Shown here in pieces: positions 1 through 7,172 of a stretch of DNA of 11,692 bases (positions are counted from its first letter, which is position 1; each line of letters opens with the position of its first letter). The stretch lies in assembly GCA_013362195.1 (NCBI GenBank), contig JABFWM010000576.1, forward strand, positions 1 to 11,692, written 5' to 3'. The DNA comes from Acidobacteriota bacterium. Its GTDB lineage: Bacteria > Acidobacteriota > Vicinamibacteria > Vicinamibacterales > 2-12-FULL-66-21. The position numbers and the translations under genes were made by a program. The notes beneath the pieces are model-generated. The model was given only the letters and a program-made list of their open reading frames with translations. It searched no databases and was not told the DNA's origin.

Positions 1-450
1 GACCACCTCCATGAGGGCGGCGCCCAGCGACGCGGCGAGCCGCTGCGCCGGCACGGCAGCCGCCTGGTGCTGATAGATGATGCCGCTCTGGGATGTCTCG
101 AACGTGGCCGCCATCGCGGCCGCGGCCTCCGCGACGTCGCGATCGAGCAGCGGCGGCGCCGCGGTGAGGGCGTAATCGAGCACGTGCGCCTGCGCGAACA
201 GGAACACGCGATACTGTGCCTGCGAGAGGTCGCTGATCCGCGGCAGCACGAAGGCCATGTCGCGTTCCTGCTGCCGCTGTACGACCGCCGCTGGATGGGT
301 GCGGGCGGTCGTGAGATACACGCAGTCGGCAGGACACCGGATCTCGGTGAGCCGCTTGGTCCCGCAGCACACCGCGCAGATCTCCTGACGCACTCCGGGA
401 CAGGCGCGCTTCGCCTTTCGCGCCCCGCACAGCGGACACACAGCTTTCAT
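1..450 (-). CDS. Cysteine-rich putative zinc-binding protein, partial (C-terminus beyond left edge)
   Basis: An open frame runs from an ATG at 450-448 leftwards off the window, giving 150 residues without a stop. The first 43 residues hold eight cysteines: C5-x2-C8, C17, C25-x2-C28, C29, C39-x3-C43, with the signature CCGTKR and then CPADCVYL. This spacing is typical of structural zinc binding. The rest of the visible part (about 50-150) is mostly helical and alanine-rich, with no membrane segment. A GGAG stands 9 to 10 bases before the ATG on the minus strand, which supports this start. I recall similar short proteins of unknown function with a CCGTKR-type cysteine cluster in Acidobacteria and related phyla, but know no assigned role. 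It is transcribed away from the next gene. That this is a gene is fairly sure; zinc binding is inferred from the cysteines. Confidence 0.72.
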   Translation of the reverse strand, partial: MKAVCPLCGARKAKRACPGVRQEICAVCCGTKRLTEIRCPADCVYLTTARTHPAAVVQRQQERDMAFVLPRISDLSQAQYRVFLFAQAHVLDYALTAAPPLLDRDVAEAAAAMAATFETSQSGIIYQHQAAAVPAQRLAASLGAALMEVV

Positions 451-771
451 GGTTGCTCCAGGTGGCCCGTCCACGCCGATCGAGGACCACCTCGCGGACA
501 TCCGGGCGCCGCGCTCCGCGATCTCGTCCCCGTTCAGCGTGGGCGGATCACTAGTATCGCGCACGCCGCAAGCGCGCCACCCCGAATCCGGATGCACGCG
601 TGTGAACGCGTTCCGCCCCGTTGGACCCGGAGAAGCGCGCCTTCTGTCGCCTCCCGGATTGCAATTCCGCGCGGGGTTCCTATAATCAACGTCAATCCCG
701 CCTGAATTGCCAGCGTTTCCCGGCGCCGGCAAAGGAATACGCTTTGCAGTCCCGACGTTCGAGGAGGAAGG
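451..771. other. Intergenic region between divergent genes
   Basis: These 321 bases separate the minus-strand cysteine-rich gene from the plus-strand gene at 772. The right half carries a near-consensus sigma-70 promoter, listed separately. I found no convincing promoter for the leftward gene, no tRNA and no repeat. Short open frames here look like GC-driven noise: they are rich in Arg, Pro and Ser and lack a ribosome binding site. Confidence 0.6.
659..686 (+). promoter_or_regulatory. Sigma-70-type promoter for the gene at 772
   Basis: TTGCAA at 659-664 and a perfect TATAAT at 681-686 are separated by 16 bases. In such GC-rich DNA this AT-rich, well-spaced pair stands out. Transcription would begin near 693, leaving a leader of about 80 bases before the ATG at 772. 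Confidence 0.65.
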
Positions 772-1365
772 ATGGACGATCCGCTCCTGCACGAGCAAAC
801 GCCTGCCGAGTACTTCAAGGATTTGATCGACGCGGCCCTCGCGCGGCAGCACGTGCGCGCGAACGAGCTCACCGCGTACTATCTGGTCAATCTTCTCTGC
901 CGCTTCATGCGCCCCGACGCGCGGATTCCGTTCGCCGACGACAGCCGGGAGCCCCTCGCGCTGCGCCTCGCGCGCGCGCTGGAGAGCGGCGGCCTCGAAC
1001 AGCGCGCGCGCCTCCGCAACCTCGGGGACTTCTCCCTGTTCATGTCCGGGTTCTTCTCCGACAGCTTCCGCCGCAGCCTCGTTGACGTGGACTACTACAA
1101 GTCGATGGGGGAGTACGCGTACGGATCGCTCAGCCGCCGCGACGAGGACACGTTCTGCGAGGTGTTCGCCGAGCTGGCGCGCAAATTCGTCGGCTTCACC
1201 GACGTCCTCTCTGACGTGAGCGAACGCACCGCCATGGCCTCGAATACCGACGTGCTCCGCCTGTACGAGAAGTGGGTCCGCACCGGCAGCCGCCGCGACG
1301 GCCAGCGCCTCGTAGATCGCGGCATCGTACCGAACAGCTCCGTTGCCTCTCGATTCGTCCAGTAA
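772..1365 (+). CDS. Conserved-looking hypothetical protein (197 aa)
   Basis: I do not recognise a function. The protein is soluble, with no signal peptide or membrane segment, and appears mostly alpha-helical. Notable stretches are YYLVNLLCRF (about 36-45), LGDFSLFMSGFF (84-95), VDVDYYKSMGEYAY (104-117) and RLYEKWVRTGSRR (163-175). The dense aromatic and charged motifs in the middle suggest a conserved fold, not a chance frame. The start is clear: GAGGAGGAAGG lies directly upstream of the ATG at 772, and a strong promoter is at 659-686. Codon use matches the neighbouring genes. I have the impression that similar proteins occur in Acidobacteria and Myxococcales as uncharacterised families, but cannot confirm it. 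The gene seems to be a single unit, since the next gene starts 251 bases later with its own promoter. Confidence 0.85.
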   Translation: MDDPLLHEQTPAEYFKDLIDAALARQHVRANELTAYYLVNLLCRFMRPDARIPFADDSREPLALRLARALESGGLEQRARLRNLGDFSLFMSGFFSDSFRRSLVDVDYYKSMGEYAYGSLSRRDEDTFCEVFAELARKFVGFTDVLSDVSERTAMASNTDVLRLYEKWVRTGSRRDGQRLVDRGIVPNSSVASRFVQ

Positions 1366-1381
1366 GCGCATTTGACACACG

Positions 1382-1419
1382 GGCACCGTGGCGCTCCAGC
1401 CACGAGTGGCGGCGGTGCC
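1382..1419. repeat. Inverted repeat downstream of the hypothetical gene
   Basis: GGCACCG at 1382-1388 is the exact reverse complement of CGGTGCC at 1413-1419. Between them smaller pairings are possible (TGGC with GCCA, and GCCAC with GTGGC). It starts 17 bases after the stop of the 197-residue gene, so it could end or stabilise that transcript. No T-run follows, so it is not a typical intrinsic terminator. Confidence 0.3.
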
Positions 1420-1497
1420 GTCCTCCTCCGAGTACAGCTTCCGAACCAAATCGCGCCGCTGCGGCGTCTAAACCCCCATCAGCGCGGGGCGCAGCGG

Positions 1498-1526
1498 TTG
1501 CTGAGCCTCAGATTTTCAGGTAAACT
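1498..1526 (+). promoter_or_regulatory. Sigma-70-type promoter for the DksA-like gene
   Basis: TTGCTG at 1498-1503 and TAAACT at 1521-1526 have the ideal 17-base spacing and lie in the most AT-rich part of this gap. Transcription would start near 1533. The leader of about 84 bases holds a short inverted repeat, GTCGC-tc-GCGAC (1559-1570), followed by an A-rich stretch and the ribosome binding site AAGGAG at 1601-1606. Confidence 0.5.
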
Positions 1527-1616
1527 GAACGGCTTATATCTGGCAGATTCATTGCATAGTCGCTCGCGACGAAAAAAAGGACGTGAGCGGAGAGAGCGGA
1601 AAGGAGTCGCACTCAT

Positions 1617-2072
1617 ATGAGCGTTACTAAGGCGCCCCGGGAACAGATGAATCGCGGCCGCTACGACGAGCTGAAGCAGATCCTCGAGGAACGCCGCCGC
1701 GAAATCATGACGGAAGTTCAGGGGCGGATGCGCGACGTGCGCGCCGAAGGCGCGGGCAGCACCGTCCAGGGCGTGCTCGACGCGGCCGAAAGCTCCGAAG
1801 CGGATATCCAGGACGAGATCGAGTTCGCCCTGATCCAGATGAAGGCGGAAACCCTCAACCGGATCGACGAGGCGCTCCGCCGGCTCGAGGAAGGCACCTA
1901 CGGCTACTGTTTCGAATGCGGCGAGGAAATCTCCGAGCGCCGTCTCCGCGCGCTGCCGTTCGCGGTGCGCTGCAAGGACTGCGAGGAAGCCCGCGAAGTG
2001 GTCCAGCAGCGCGAGCGCCTGATGGCGCAGCGCCGCGGCGCGGCGTCGTTTTTCCTCGACATGCAAGGCTGA
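1617..2072 (+). CDS. TraR/DksA-family C4 zinc-finger transcription regulator
   Basis: A member of the family that binds in the secondary channel of RNA polymerase and, with or without ppGpp, shifts transcription during stress and slow growth. At 151 residues it equals the length of E. coli DksA. Residues 15-90 form the long helical hairpin (coiled coil). The zinc finger is C98-x2-C101-x17-C119-x2-C122, within YCFECGEE and VRCKDCEE, and a C-terminal helix follows. Ungapped alignment back from the first cysteine places D55, E58 and S60 where E. coli DksA has the functional tip residues D71, D74 and A76. The acidic character is thus kept, but the usual DxxDxA becomes DxxExS. AAGGAG ends 10 bases before the ATG, which supports this start. 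It lies upstream of lon but is separated from it by a strong hairpin, so the two may be independent units. Family membership is certain; functional equivalence to DksA is inferred. Confidence 0.93.
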   Translation: MSVTKAPREQMNRGRYDELKQILEERRREIMTEVQGRMRDVRAEGAGSTVQGVLDAAESSEADIQDEIEFALIQMKAETLNRIDEALRRLEEGTYGYCFECGEEISERRLRALPFAVRCKDCEEAREVVQQRERLMAQRRGAASFFLDMQG

Positions 2073-2099
2073 TCGAAGACCGCGGGGTCCGAGCCTGTG

Positions 2100-2127
2100 G
2101 GACGGCGGGGGCAGGCCCCCGTCGTCC
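2100..2127. terminator. Strong GC hairpin between the DksA-like gene and lon
   Basis: Bases 2100-2111 pair with 2116-2127 to give a 12-bp stem (one G-T wobble) closing a 4-base CAGG loop. It begins 28 bases after the stop of the DksA-like gene. No T-run follows, so it may act as a terminator without a U-tract, as an mRNA-end stabiliser, or as an attenuator before lon. Confidence 0.45.
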
Positions 2128-2223
2128 GCACGCGGCTCCGCCCGATCGTTTACACTCGCAGGCCAGCGGCGGTCCTGCGAGCCTGCCGCGACTGACATTT
2201 CACTGAAAGAGGAGGATCGCCGG

Positions 2224-4683
2224 ATGAGCGATCGATCCGATCAGGACGAGGAGCGTCCGGACGCTCCGGGCTCCGAGACGCCGTCCGAGGTTGAGCGCCC
2301 CGTGCAGGTGCCGCCGGAGCTCCCGGTGCTGCCGCTGCGCGACACGGTGCTGTTTCCCAATTCGTTCATGCCGCTCGCGGTCGCGCGCGAGGCCTCGGTC
2401 CGCCTCGTCGACGAGGCGAACGCGTCGGGCCGCCTGATCGGCGTCTTCACCCAGAAGGAAGCGTCGACCGAGGAGCCGCTGCAGGACGATCTGTACCCCG
2501 TCGGCACCGTCACCCACATCCACAAGCTGTTCAAGCTGCCTGACGGCAGCCTCCGCCTGATCGTCCAGGGGCTCGCGCGCGTGAAGCTCGATCAGATCGT
2601 GCAGACGCGCCCCTACCTGCGCGCCGGCGTGACCGTCGCGGAGGACCAGCTGCGCGACGAGGACCATCTCGAGATCGACGCGCTGCAGCGCAACATCAAG
2701 AGCAACTTCCAGCAGGTGGTGTCGCTCTCGCCGCTGCTCTCCGACGATCTGCAGGCGCTGGCCGCGAACATCACCGACCCCGGCAAGCTCGCCGACTTCA
2801 TCGCCTCGAGCCTCACCACCATCGGCACCCCGATCAAGCAGGAGATTCTGTCGACGCTGGACGTGCGCGCGCGCATGGACGCGCTGAACCGCATCCTCAT
2901 CAAGGAGCTCGAGGTCCTCGAGCTCGGCTCGCGCATCCAGTCGCAGGTGCAGTCCGAAGTCGGCAAGAACCAGCGCGAATACTTCCTGCGCGAGCAGCTG
3001 AAGGCGATTCAGAAGGAGCTGGGCGAGGGGGACGAGCAGGCGAAGGAGATCGAGGAGCTGCGCTCGAAGCTCGAAGCGGCGGGGATGCCCGAGGCCGTGA
3101 AGAAGGAAGCGCTCCGCGAGCTCGATCGGCTGTCGAAGATGCCGGTGGCGGCCGCGGAGTATACGGTCTCCCGCACCTATCTCGATTGGATCATTGCGCT
3201 GCCGTGGTCGAAGCGGACCGACGAAGCCATCGACCTCAAGCACACCAAGAGCGTCCTCGACGCGGATCACTCCGGGCTCGAGAAGGTCAAGGACCGCGTG
3301 CTCGAGTACCTCGCGGTCCGCAAGCTGAATCCGGACGTGAAGGGGCCGATCCTCTGCTTCCTCGGCCCTCCCGGCGTCGGCAAGACGTCGCTCGCGCGCT
3401 CCATCGCCAGTTCGCTCGGCCGCAAGTTCGTCCGCGTCTCGCTGGGCGGCATGCGCGACGAGGCGGAGATCCGCGGCCATCGCCGCACTTACATCGGGGC
3501 GCTGCCGGGCCAGATCATTCAGGGCCTGCGCCGCGCCGAATCGAAGAACCCGGTCTTCATCCTCGACGAGATCGACAAGCTCGGATCCGACTTCCGCGGC
3601 GACCCGGCGTCGGCGCTCCTCGAAGTGCTCGATCCCGAGCAGAACAACGCGTTTCGCGATCACTACCTCGACGTGCCGTTCGATCTCTCCGAAGTGCTGT
3701 TCCTGACCACCGCGAACGTGATGGATCCGGTGCCGCCCGCGCTGCGCGACCGCATGGAAGTGCTCGAGCTCGCCGGCTACACCGAAGAAGAGAAGATGAA
3801 GATCGCCTTCGAGCACCTCATCGACAAGCAGGTGAAGAACCACGGGCTGACGCCGGAGCAGATCGAGTTCACCGAGCCGGCGGTGCACCAGGTGATTCGC
3901 GGCTACACGCGTGAGGCGGGCGTGCGCAATCTCGAACGCGAGATCGGCGCGTTGTGCCGCAAGGTGGCGCGCCGCCGCGCCGAAGGCGACGAGACGAAGG
4001 TCGTCATCACGCCCGACGTCGTGGTGGAGATGCTCGGCGCGCCGACGTTCCTCGACGAGGAGATCGAGAACCGCACCAAGGATCCGGGCGTCGCGGTCGG
4101 TCTCGCGTGGACGCCGGCGGGCGGCGAAGTGCTCTTCGTCGAGGCGTCGCGCATGCAGGGCGGCGGGTCGCTCACGCTCACCGGCCATCTCGGCGACGTG
4201 ATGAAGGAGTCCGCCCGCACCGCGCTCTCCTGGTTCCGCGCCAACGCGCAGCACTACGGCGTCGATCCCGCGTTCTACAAGGATTCCGAGATCCACCTCC
4301 ACGTCCCTTCGGGCGCGGTGCCCAAGGACGGCCCGTCGGCCGGCGTGACGATGGTGTCGGCGCTCGCGTCGCAGCTGACCCATCGGCCGGTGCGCGGCGA
4401 CATCGCGATGACCGGGGAAATCTCGCTCTCGGGGCGGGTGCTGCCGGTCGGCGGGATCAAGGAAAAGGTGCTCGCGGCCCGGCGGCATGGCATCACCGAA
4501 GTGATCCTGCCGCGGCAGAACGAGAAGCACGTGCGCGAGGATCTGACCGAGGAGCTCCGGCGCGAGCTCACGATCCACTACGTCTCCGAGATCTCCGAAG
4601 CGGTCGCCATCGCGCTGCTGCCTTCGGCGGAGCAGACGACGCTGCCGAAGCCGCTCGCGACGGAAATACAGCCGGCCGTCTGA
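2224..4683 (+). CDS. lon: ATP-dependent protease Lon (LonA type)
   Basis: Lon is a cytoplasmic ATP-dependent serine protease, working as a hexamer, that removes misfolded and short-lived regulatory proteins. The 819 residues are close to the usual LonA length (E. coli 784). Residues 1-30 are a variable acidic tail. The N-terminal substrate-binding domain starts at about 33 (LPVLPLRDTVLFP). A coiled-coil linker lies at about 240-310. The AAA+ module has Walker A GPPGVGKT at 381-388, Walker B FILDEID at 445-451 and the sensor-1 Asn in TTAN (498). The protease domain (about 615-800) contains PKDGPSAG with catalytic S705 and GGIKEK with K748, the Ser-Lys dyad at the same 43-residue spacing as E. 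coli S679/K722. All key residues are intact. GAGGAGG precedes the ATG by about 9 bases. The next gene starts 5 bases after the stop, suggesting co-transcription. I saw no CIRCE-type heat-shock operator upstream. Confidence 0.98.
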   Translation: MSDRSDQDEERPDAPGSETPSEVERPVQVPPELPVLPLRDTVLFPNSFMPLAVAREASVRLVDEANASGRLIGVFTQKEASTEEPLQDDLYPVGTVTHIHKLFKLPDGSLRLIVQGLARVKLDQIVQTRPYLRAGVTVAEDQLRDEDHLEIDALQRNIKSNFQQVVSLSPLLSDDLQALAANITDPGKLADFIASSLTTIGTPIKQEILSTLDVRARMDALNRILIKELEVLELGSRIQSQVQSEVGKNQREYFLREQLKAIQKELGEGDEQAKEIEELRSKLEAAGMPEAVKKEALRELDRLSKMPVAAAEYTVSRTYLDWIIALPWSKRTDEAIDLKHTKSVLDADHSGLEKVKDRVLEYLAVRKLNPDVKGPILCFLGPPGVGKTSLARSIASSLGRKFVRVSLGGMRDEAEIRGHRRTYIGALPGQIIQGLRRAESKNPVFILDEIDKLGSDFRGDPASALLEVLDPEQNNAFRDHYLDVPFDLSEVLFLTTANVMDPVPPALRDRMEVLELAGYTEEEKMKIAFEHLIDKQVKNHGLTPEQIEFTEPAVHQVIRGYTREAGVRNLEREIGALCRKVARRRAEGDETKVVITPDVVVEMLGAPTFLDEEIENRTKDPGVAVGLAWTPAGGEVLFVEASRMQGGGSLTLTGHLGDVMKESARTALSWFRANAQHYGVDPAFYKDSEIHLHVPSGAVPKDGPSAGVTMVSALASQLTHRPVRGDIAMTGEISLSGRVLPVGGIKEKVLAARRHGITEVILPRQNEKHVREDLTEELRRELTIHYVSEISEAVAIALLPSAEQTTLPKPLATEIQPAV

Positions 4684-4688
4684 GCGCG

Positions 4689-5558
4689 GTGCGCGCCGTC
4701 TACTCACCGCGCTACGAGTTCTCGCTGCCCGGGCACGTCTGGCCGACCGCCAAGTACCGGCTGATCGTCGAGCAGCTGAGGGGCGCGGTCGATCTCGTGC
4801 CTCCGTCGCCGGCTTCGTGGGACGATCTCGCGCTCGTGCACACCGCCGAGTACCTCGACAAGCTGCGCTCGCACCGCCTGACGCTCGGCGACCTCGTCAC
4901 GCTCGAACTGCCGTGGACGCCGGAGCTGGCCGATGCCTTCCGGCTGATGGTCGGCGGCACGTGCGACGCGGCGCGCCTGGCGCTGGACGAGGGCCGCGCC
5001 GCGCACGTCGGCGGCGGCCTGCATCACGCGTACGCGGAGCACGGCGAAGGGTTCTGTCCGTTCAACGACATTGCCGTCGCCATTCGCGTGCTGCAGCGCG
5101 ACGGCAAGATCGCGCGCGCCGCGGTCGTCGATTGCGACGTGCACCACGGCAACGGAACGGCCGCGATCTTCGCGCACGACCCCGCCGTCTTCACGTTTTC
5201 CATCCATCAGCAGCACAACTATCCCGCGCACAAGCCGGCGAGCAGCCTCGACATCGGTCTCGAGGACGGCGCCGGCGATGCGCGATATCTCGCCGCCCTG
5301 CGCGGCGCGCTGCCGCAGGTCATCGGCAGCCGGCCCGATCTGCTCGTCTATGTCGCGGGCGCCGATCCGTTCGAGAAGGATCGGCTTGGAGCATTGGCGC
5401 TGACGAAGGAAGGACTCGCCGAACGCGACGAGGAGGTTGTCGCCGCCGCACACGCCGCCGGGATCCCGCTCGCGCTCGTGCTCGCGGGCGGGTATGCCGC
5501 CGATGTCGCCGACACGGTGGACATTCAGGCCGCGACCGTGCGGGCGTTGCTCCGGTAG
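4689..5558 (+). CDS. Histone deacetylase-family (arginase/deacetylase fold) zinc hydrolase
   Basis: A 289-residue bacterial member of the HDAC/AcuC/acetylpolyamine amidohydrolase superfamily, which removes acyl groups from lysines or polyamines with a catalytic zinc. Visible active-site parts are GGGLHHA with the His pair H112-H113, GFCPFND (121-127), VDCDVHHGNGT with zinc ligands D150 and H152, AGADPFEKD with the third zinc ligand D226, and LAGGYA with Y269 as the likely transition-state tyrosine. No signal peptide, so it is probably cytoplasmic. No ATG fits: the chosen GTG at 4689 gives the N-terminus MRAVYSPRYEF, which matches my memory of this short bacterial subfamily, and lies 5 bases after the lon stop. 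No strong ribosome binding site precedes it, so translation is probably coupled to lon. The substrate cannot be told from sequence. It converges with the Nudix gene 67 bases away. Confidence 0.93.
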   Translation: MRAVYSPRYEFSLPGHVWPTAKYRLIVEQLRGAVDLVPPSPASWDDLALVHTAEYLDKLRSHRLTLGDLVTLELPWTPELADAFRLMVGGTCDAARLALDEGRAAHVGGGLHHAYAEHGEGFCPFNDIAVAIRVLQRDGKIARAAVVDCDVHHGNGTAAIFAHDPAVFTFSIHQQHNYPAHKPASSLDIGLEDGAGDARYLAALRGALPQVIGSRPDLLVYVAGADPFEKDRLGALALTKEGLAERDEEVVAAAHAAGIPLALVLAGGYAADVADTVDIQAATVRALLR

Positions 5559-5594
5559 CGTCGGGCGACGGCCGGCAGATCTGCGCCGCGGATC

Positions 5595-5614
5595 CTTCCG
5601 CCTTGAAGGCGAAG
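5595..5614. terminator. Small hairpin between convergent genes
   Basis: CTT-c-CGCC at 5595-5602 can pair with GGCG-AAG at 5608-5614 around a 5-base loop. It lies in the 67-base gap between the convergent deacetylase-like and Nudix genes, where a bidirectional terminator would be expected. The stem is short and there is no T-run on either strand, so this is a weak call. Confidence 0.25.
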
Positions 5615-5625
5615 CTGCAGGCCAG

Positions 5626-6150
5626 CTAGATCAGCCCAATCCCCACGATCGTTTTCATGTCCACGATCTCGCCGCGCCGGATCATCTCGCGGGCCTCGCG
5701 CAGCTCGAACGTGCGCGCCTCGATATCTTCGTCTTCGTCCACCGCCGCTTTCTCGTGCGAGTCCTCGAGGCCCGACAGCCGAAAGAAGATCATTTCCTCG
5801 TCGCAGTACCCCGGCGTGGGATAGAGCGCCGCACGGCGCACGACCGTGGCGGGCACTTTGCCGATCTCCTCGTGGCATTCGCGGGCGGCGGCCTGCTCCG
5901 GTGATTCTCCTTCGTCCACACTGCCGGCGGGCAGCTCCCACATCCAGGTGTTCAGTGCGAACCGATACTGGCGGATCAGGATCAGCTGTCCCGGCGCGGG
6001 CACCGGGATGAGGACCGCGGACTTCGAGTGGCGCACGACTTCCTGCGTCGACTCACGGCCGTGCGGCAGCCGCACCTTCGCCCTTTCCACATCGAACACT
6101 TTACCTGCGAAGACGATCTCGCGGTTCAGCACGTCGGCGTTATTCATCAT
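5626..6150 (-). CDS. Nudix hydrolase, ADP-ribose pyrophosphatase-like
   Basis: A 174-residue Nudix protein that probably cleaves ADP-ribose or a related nucleoside diphosphate sugar to AMP and a sugar phosphate, using Mg or Mn. The Nudix box G-x5-E-x7-REUxEExGU is complete at residues 76-98: G76, E82, R90-E91, E94-E95 and G97. The preceding WELPAG and the N-terminal beta-rich part (EIVFAGKVFDVERAKVRLP) are typical of the ADP-ribose pyrophosphatase (NudF/YqkG-like) group, as is PTPGYCDE at 111-118. Two adjacent ATG codons could start it (6150 or 6147). AGGA upstream is better spaced for the second, which would give 173 residues. The start overlaps the 3' end of rluD by 8 to 11 bases, so the two are translationally coupled and this is the last gene of the ileS operon. 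The exact substrate is inferred. Confidence 0.93.
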   Translation of the reverse strand: MMNNADVLNREIVFAGKVFDVERAKVRLPHGRESTQEVVRHSKSAVLIPVPAPGQLILIRQYRFALNTWMWELPAGSVDEGESPEQAAARECHEEIGKVPATVVRRAALYPTPGYCDEEMIFFRLSGLEDSHEKAAVDEDEDIEARTFELREAREMIRRGEIVDMKTIVGIGLI

Positions 6151-7099
6151 CAGGTTCCTGGCGGCGGCGGATGTCGTCGATCACGGATTGAAGATCGTGC
6201 GGGAGCGGCGACGTGAACTCCATCCGACGGCCCTCGGCCGGATGGGTGAACACGAGGCGCGCGGCGTGGAGAAAGGGCCGCTCCAGCCGCTGAACGGCGC
6301 GGAGATCGTTGGCGACCCGCCGGTGCACGCCGCCGTAAACCGGGTCGCCGACGATCGGATGGCCGATGGCGCTGAGGTGGACGCGGATCTGATGGGTGCG
6401 GCCGGTGGCGATGGCGACGTGGAGCAGCGAGACGCCTTTCAGGTGCTCCGCCCTGGTCACGCGAGTGACGGCGCTCCTCGCGCGCCGCGCGCGGGTGGAC
6501 ATCTTCTGGCGGTCGGACGGATCGCGGCCGATCGGCGAATCGATCCGCCGGCCCTGGTGCACCAGGCCCCAGACGAGCGCGACGTATTCCTTCTCGACCT
6601 CGCGATCGTGGAACTGGCGCGCCAGTTCCTGGTGCGCGGCGTCGTGCTTCGCCACGACCATCACGCCCGACGTGCCGCGATCGAGCCGGTGGACGATCCC
6701 CGGCCGCAGCTCGCCGCCGATGCCGCTCAGATCGTCGACGTGATGCAGCAGCGCGTTGACCAGCGTGCCGCTGTCGTGTCCGGCGGCGGGATGCACGACC
6801 ATGCCCGACGGCTTGTCGAGCACGACCACGTCGGCGTCTTCGTGCAGGATCGCGAGCGGGAGATCTTCCGCGACGGCCGTCACCGCGACGGGCGCGGGGA
6901 CCTCGATCGTGTACTTCTGTCCCGCGTGCACGGCGCTGCTGGCCTTCAGCTCCTTCACCGGGCCCGCGACGAGGCCGTCCTTGATCAGCCTCTGGATCTG
7001 CGAGCGCGATCGATCGGGCAGCGCGGCGGCGAGAAAGGTGTCGAGGCGCGTGCCGTCCTGATCGGCGGGCACTTCGACCTCGCGGCGGTCAGCGGTCAT
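6140..7099 (-). CDS. rluD: Large-subunit rRNA pseudouridine synthase, RluD/RluA family
   Basis: This enzyme converts specific uridines of 23S rRNA to pseudouridine; RluD acts on helix 69. The 319 residues are close to E. coli RluD (326). An N-terminal S4-type RNA-binding domain covers about 17-65 (RLDTFLAAALPDRSRSQIQRL). The catalytic domain follows, with the motif HRLDRGTSG at 137-145 and catalytic Asp D140. KEYVALVWG (170-178), GRTHQIRVHL (233-242) and GDPVYGG (251-257) are the other usual family motifs. The S4 domain and the place after lspA, a common order in many bacteria, favour RluD over RluA or RluC. The ATG has GAGGGG about 6 bases upstream. Its 3' end overlaps the Nudix gene. The target position is inferred from family resemblance. 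Confidence 0.93.
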   Translation of the reverse strand: MTADRREVEVPADQDGTRLDTFLAAALPDRSRSQIQRLIKDGLVAGPVKELKASSAVHAGQKYTIEVPAPVAVTAVAEDLPLAILHEDADVVVLDKPSGMVVHPAAGHDSGTLVNALLHHVDDLSGIGGELRPGIVHRLDRGTSGVMVVAKHDAAHQELARQFHDREVEKEYVALVWGLVHQGRRIDSPIGRDPSDRQKMSTRARRARSAVTRVTRAEHLKGVSLLHVAIATGRTHQIRVHLSAIGHPIVGDPVYGGVHRRVANDLRAVQRLERPFLHAARLVFTHPAEGRRMEFTSPLPHDLQSVIDDIRRRQEPDDE

Positions 7100-7116
7100 T
7101 CCGGCCCCTCACACAC

Positions 7117-7134
7117 TCTTCGTGATCTTCGTGA
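7117..7134. repeat. Perfect tandem 9-base repeat between lspA and rluD
   Basis: TCTTCGTGA occurs twice in direct succession (7117-7125 and 7126-7134), which reads as TCACGAAGA on the minus strand. It lies 18 bases before the rluD start, inside the probable operon. No longer array is present. Confidence 0.6.
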
Positions 7135-7172
7135 CGAGCCGTCGGCCGTGACACGTGGAGGCCGCCGCAGAT

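Noticed and set aside
449..685. 78-codon plus-strand frame in the divergent intergenic region
   Set aside because: No ribosome binding site, biased Pro/Arg/Ser composition, and it runs through the TATAAT promoter region.
1372..1377. Perfect TTGACA just after the hypothetical gene
   Set aside because: No -10-like sequence lies 15 to 19 bases downstream, where the DNA is very GC-rich.
2200..4707. An 835-codon open frame on the minus strand opposite lon
   Set aside because: It is a shadow of the GC-biased lon codons: the translation is dominated by Arg, Asp, Glu, His and Leu without domains, while the plus strand encodes a complete Lon.
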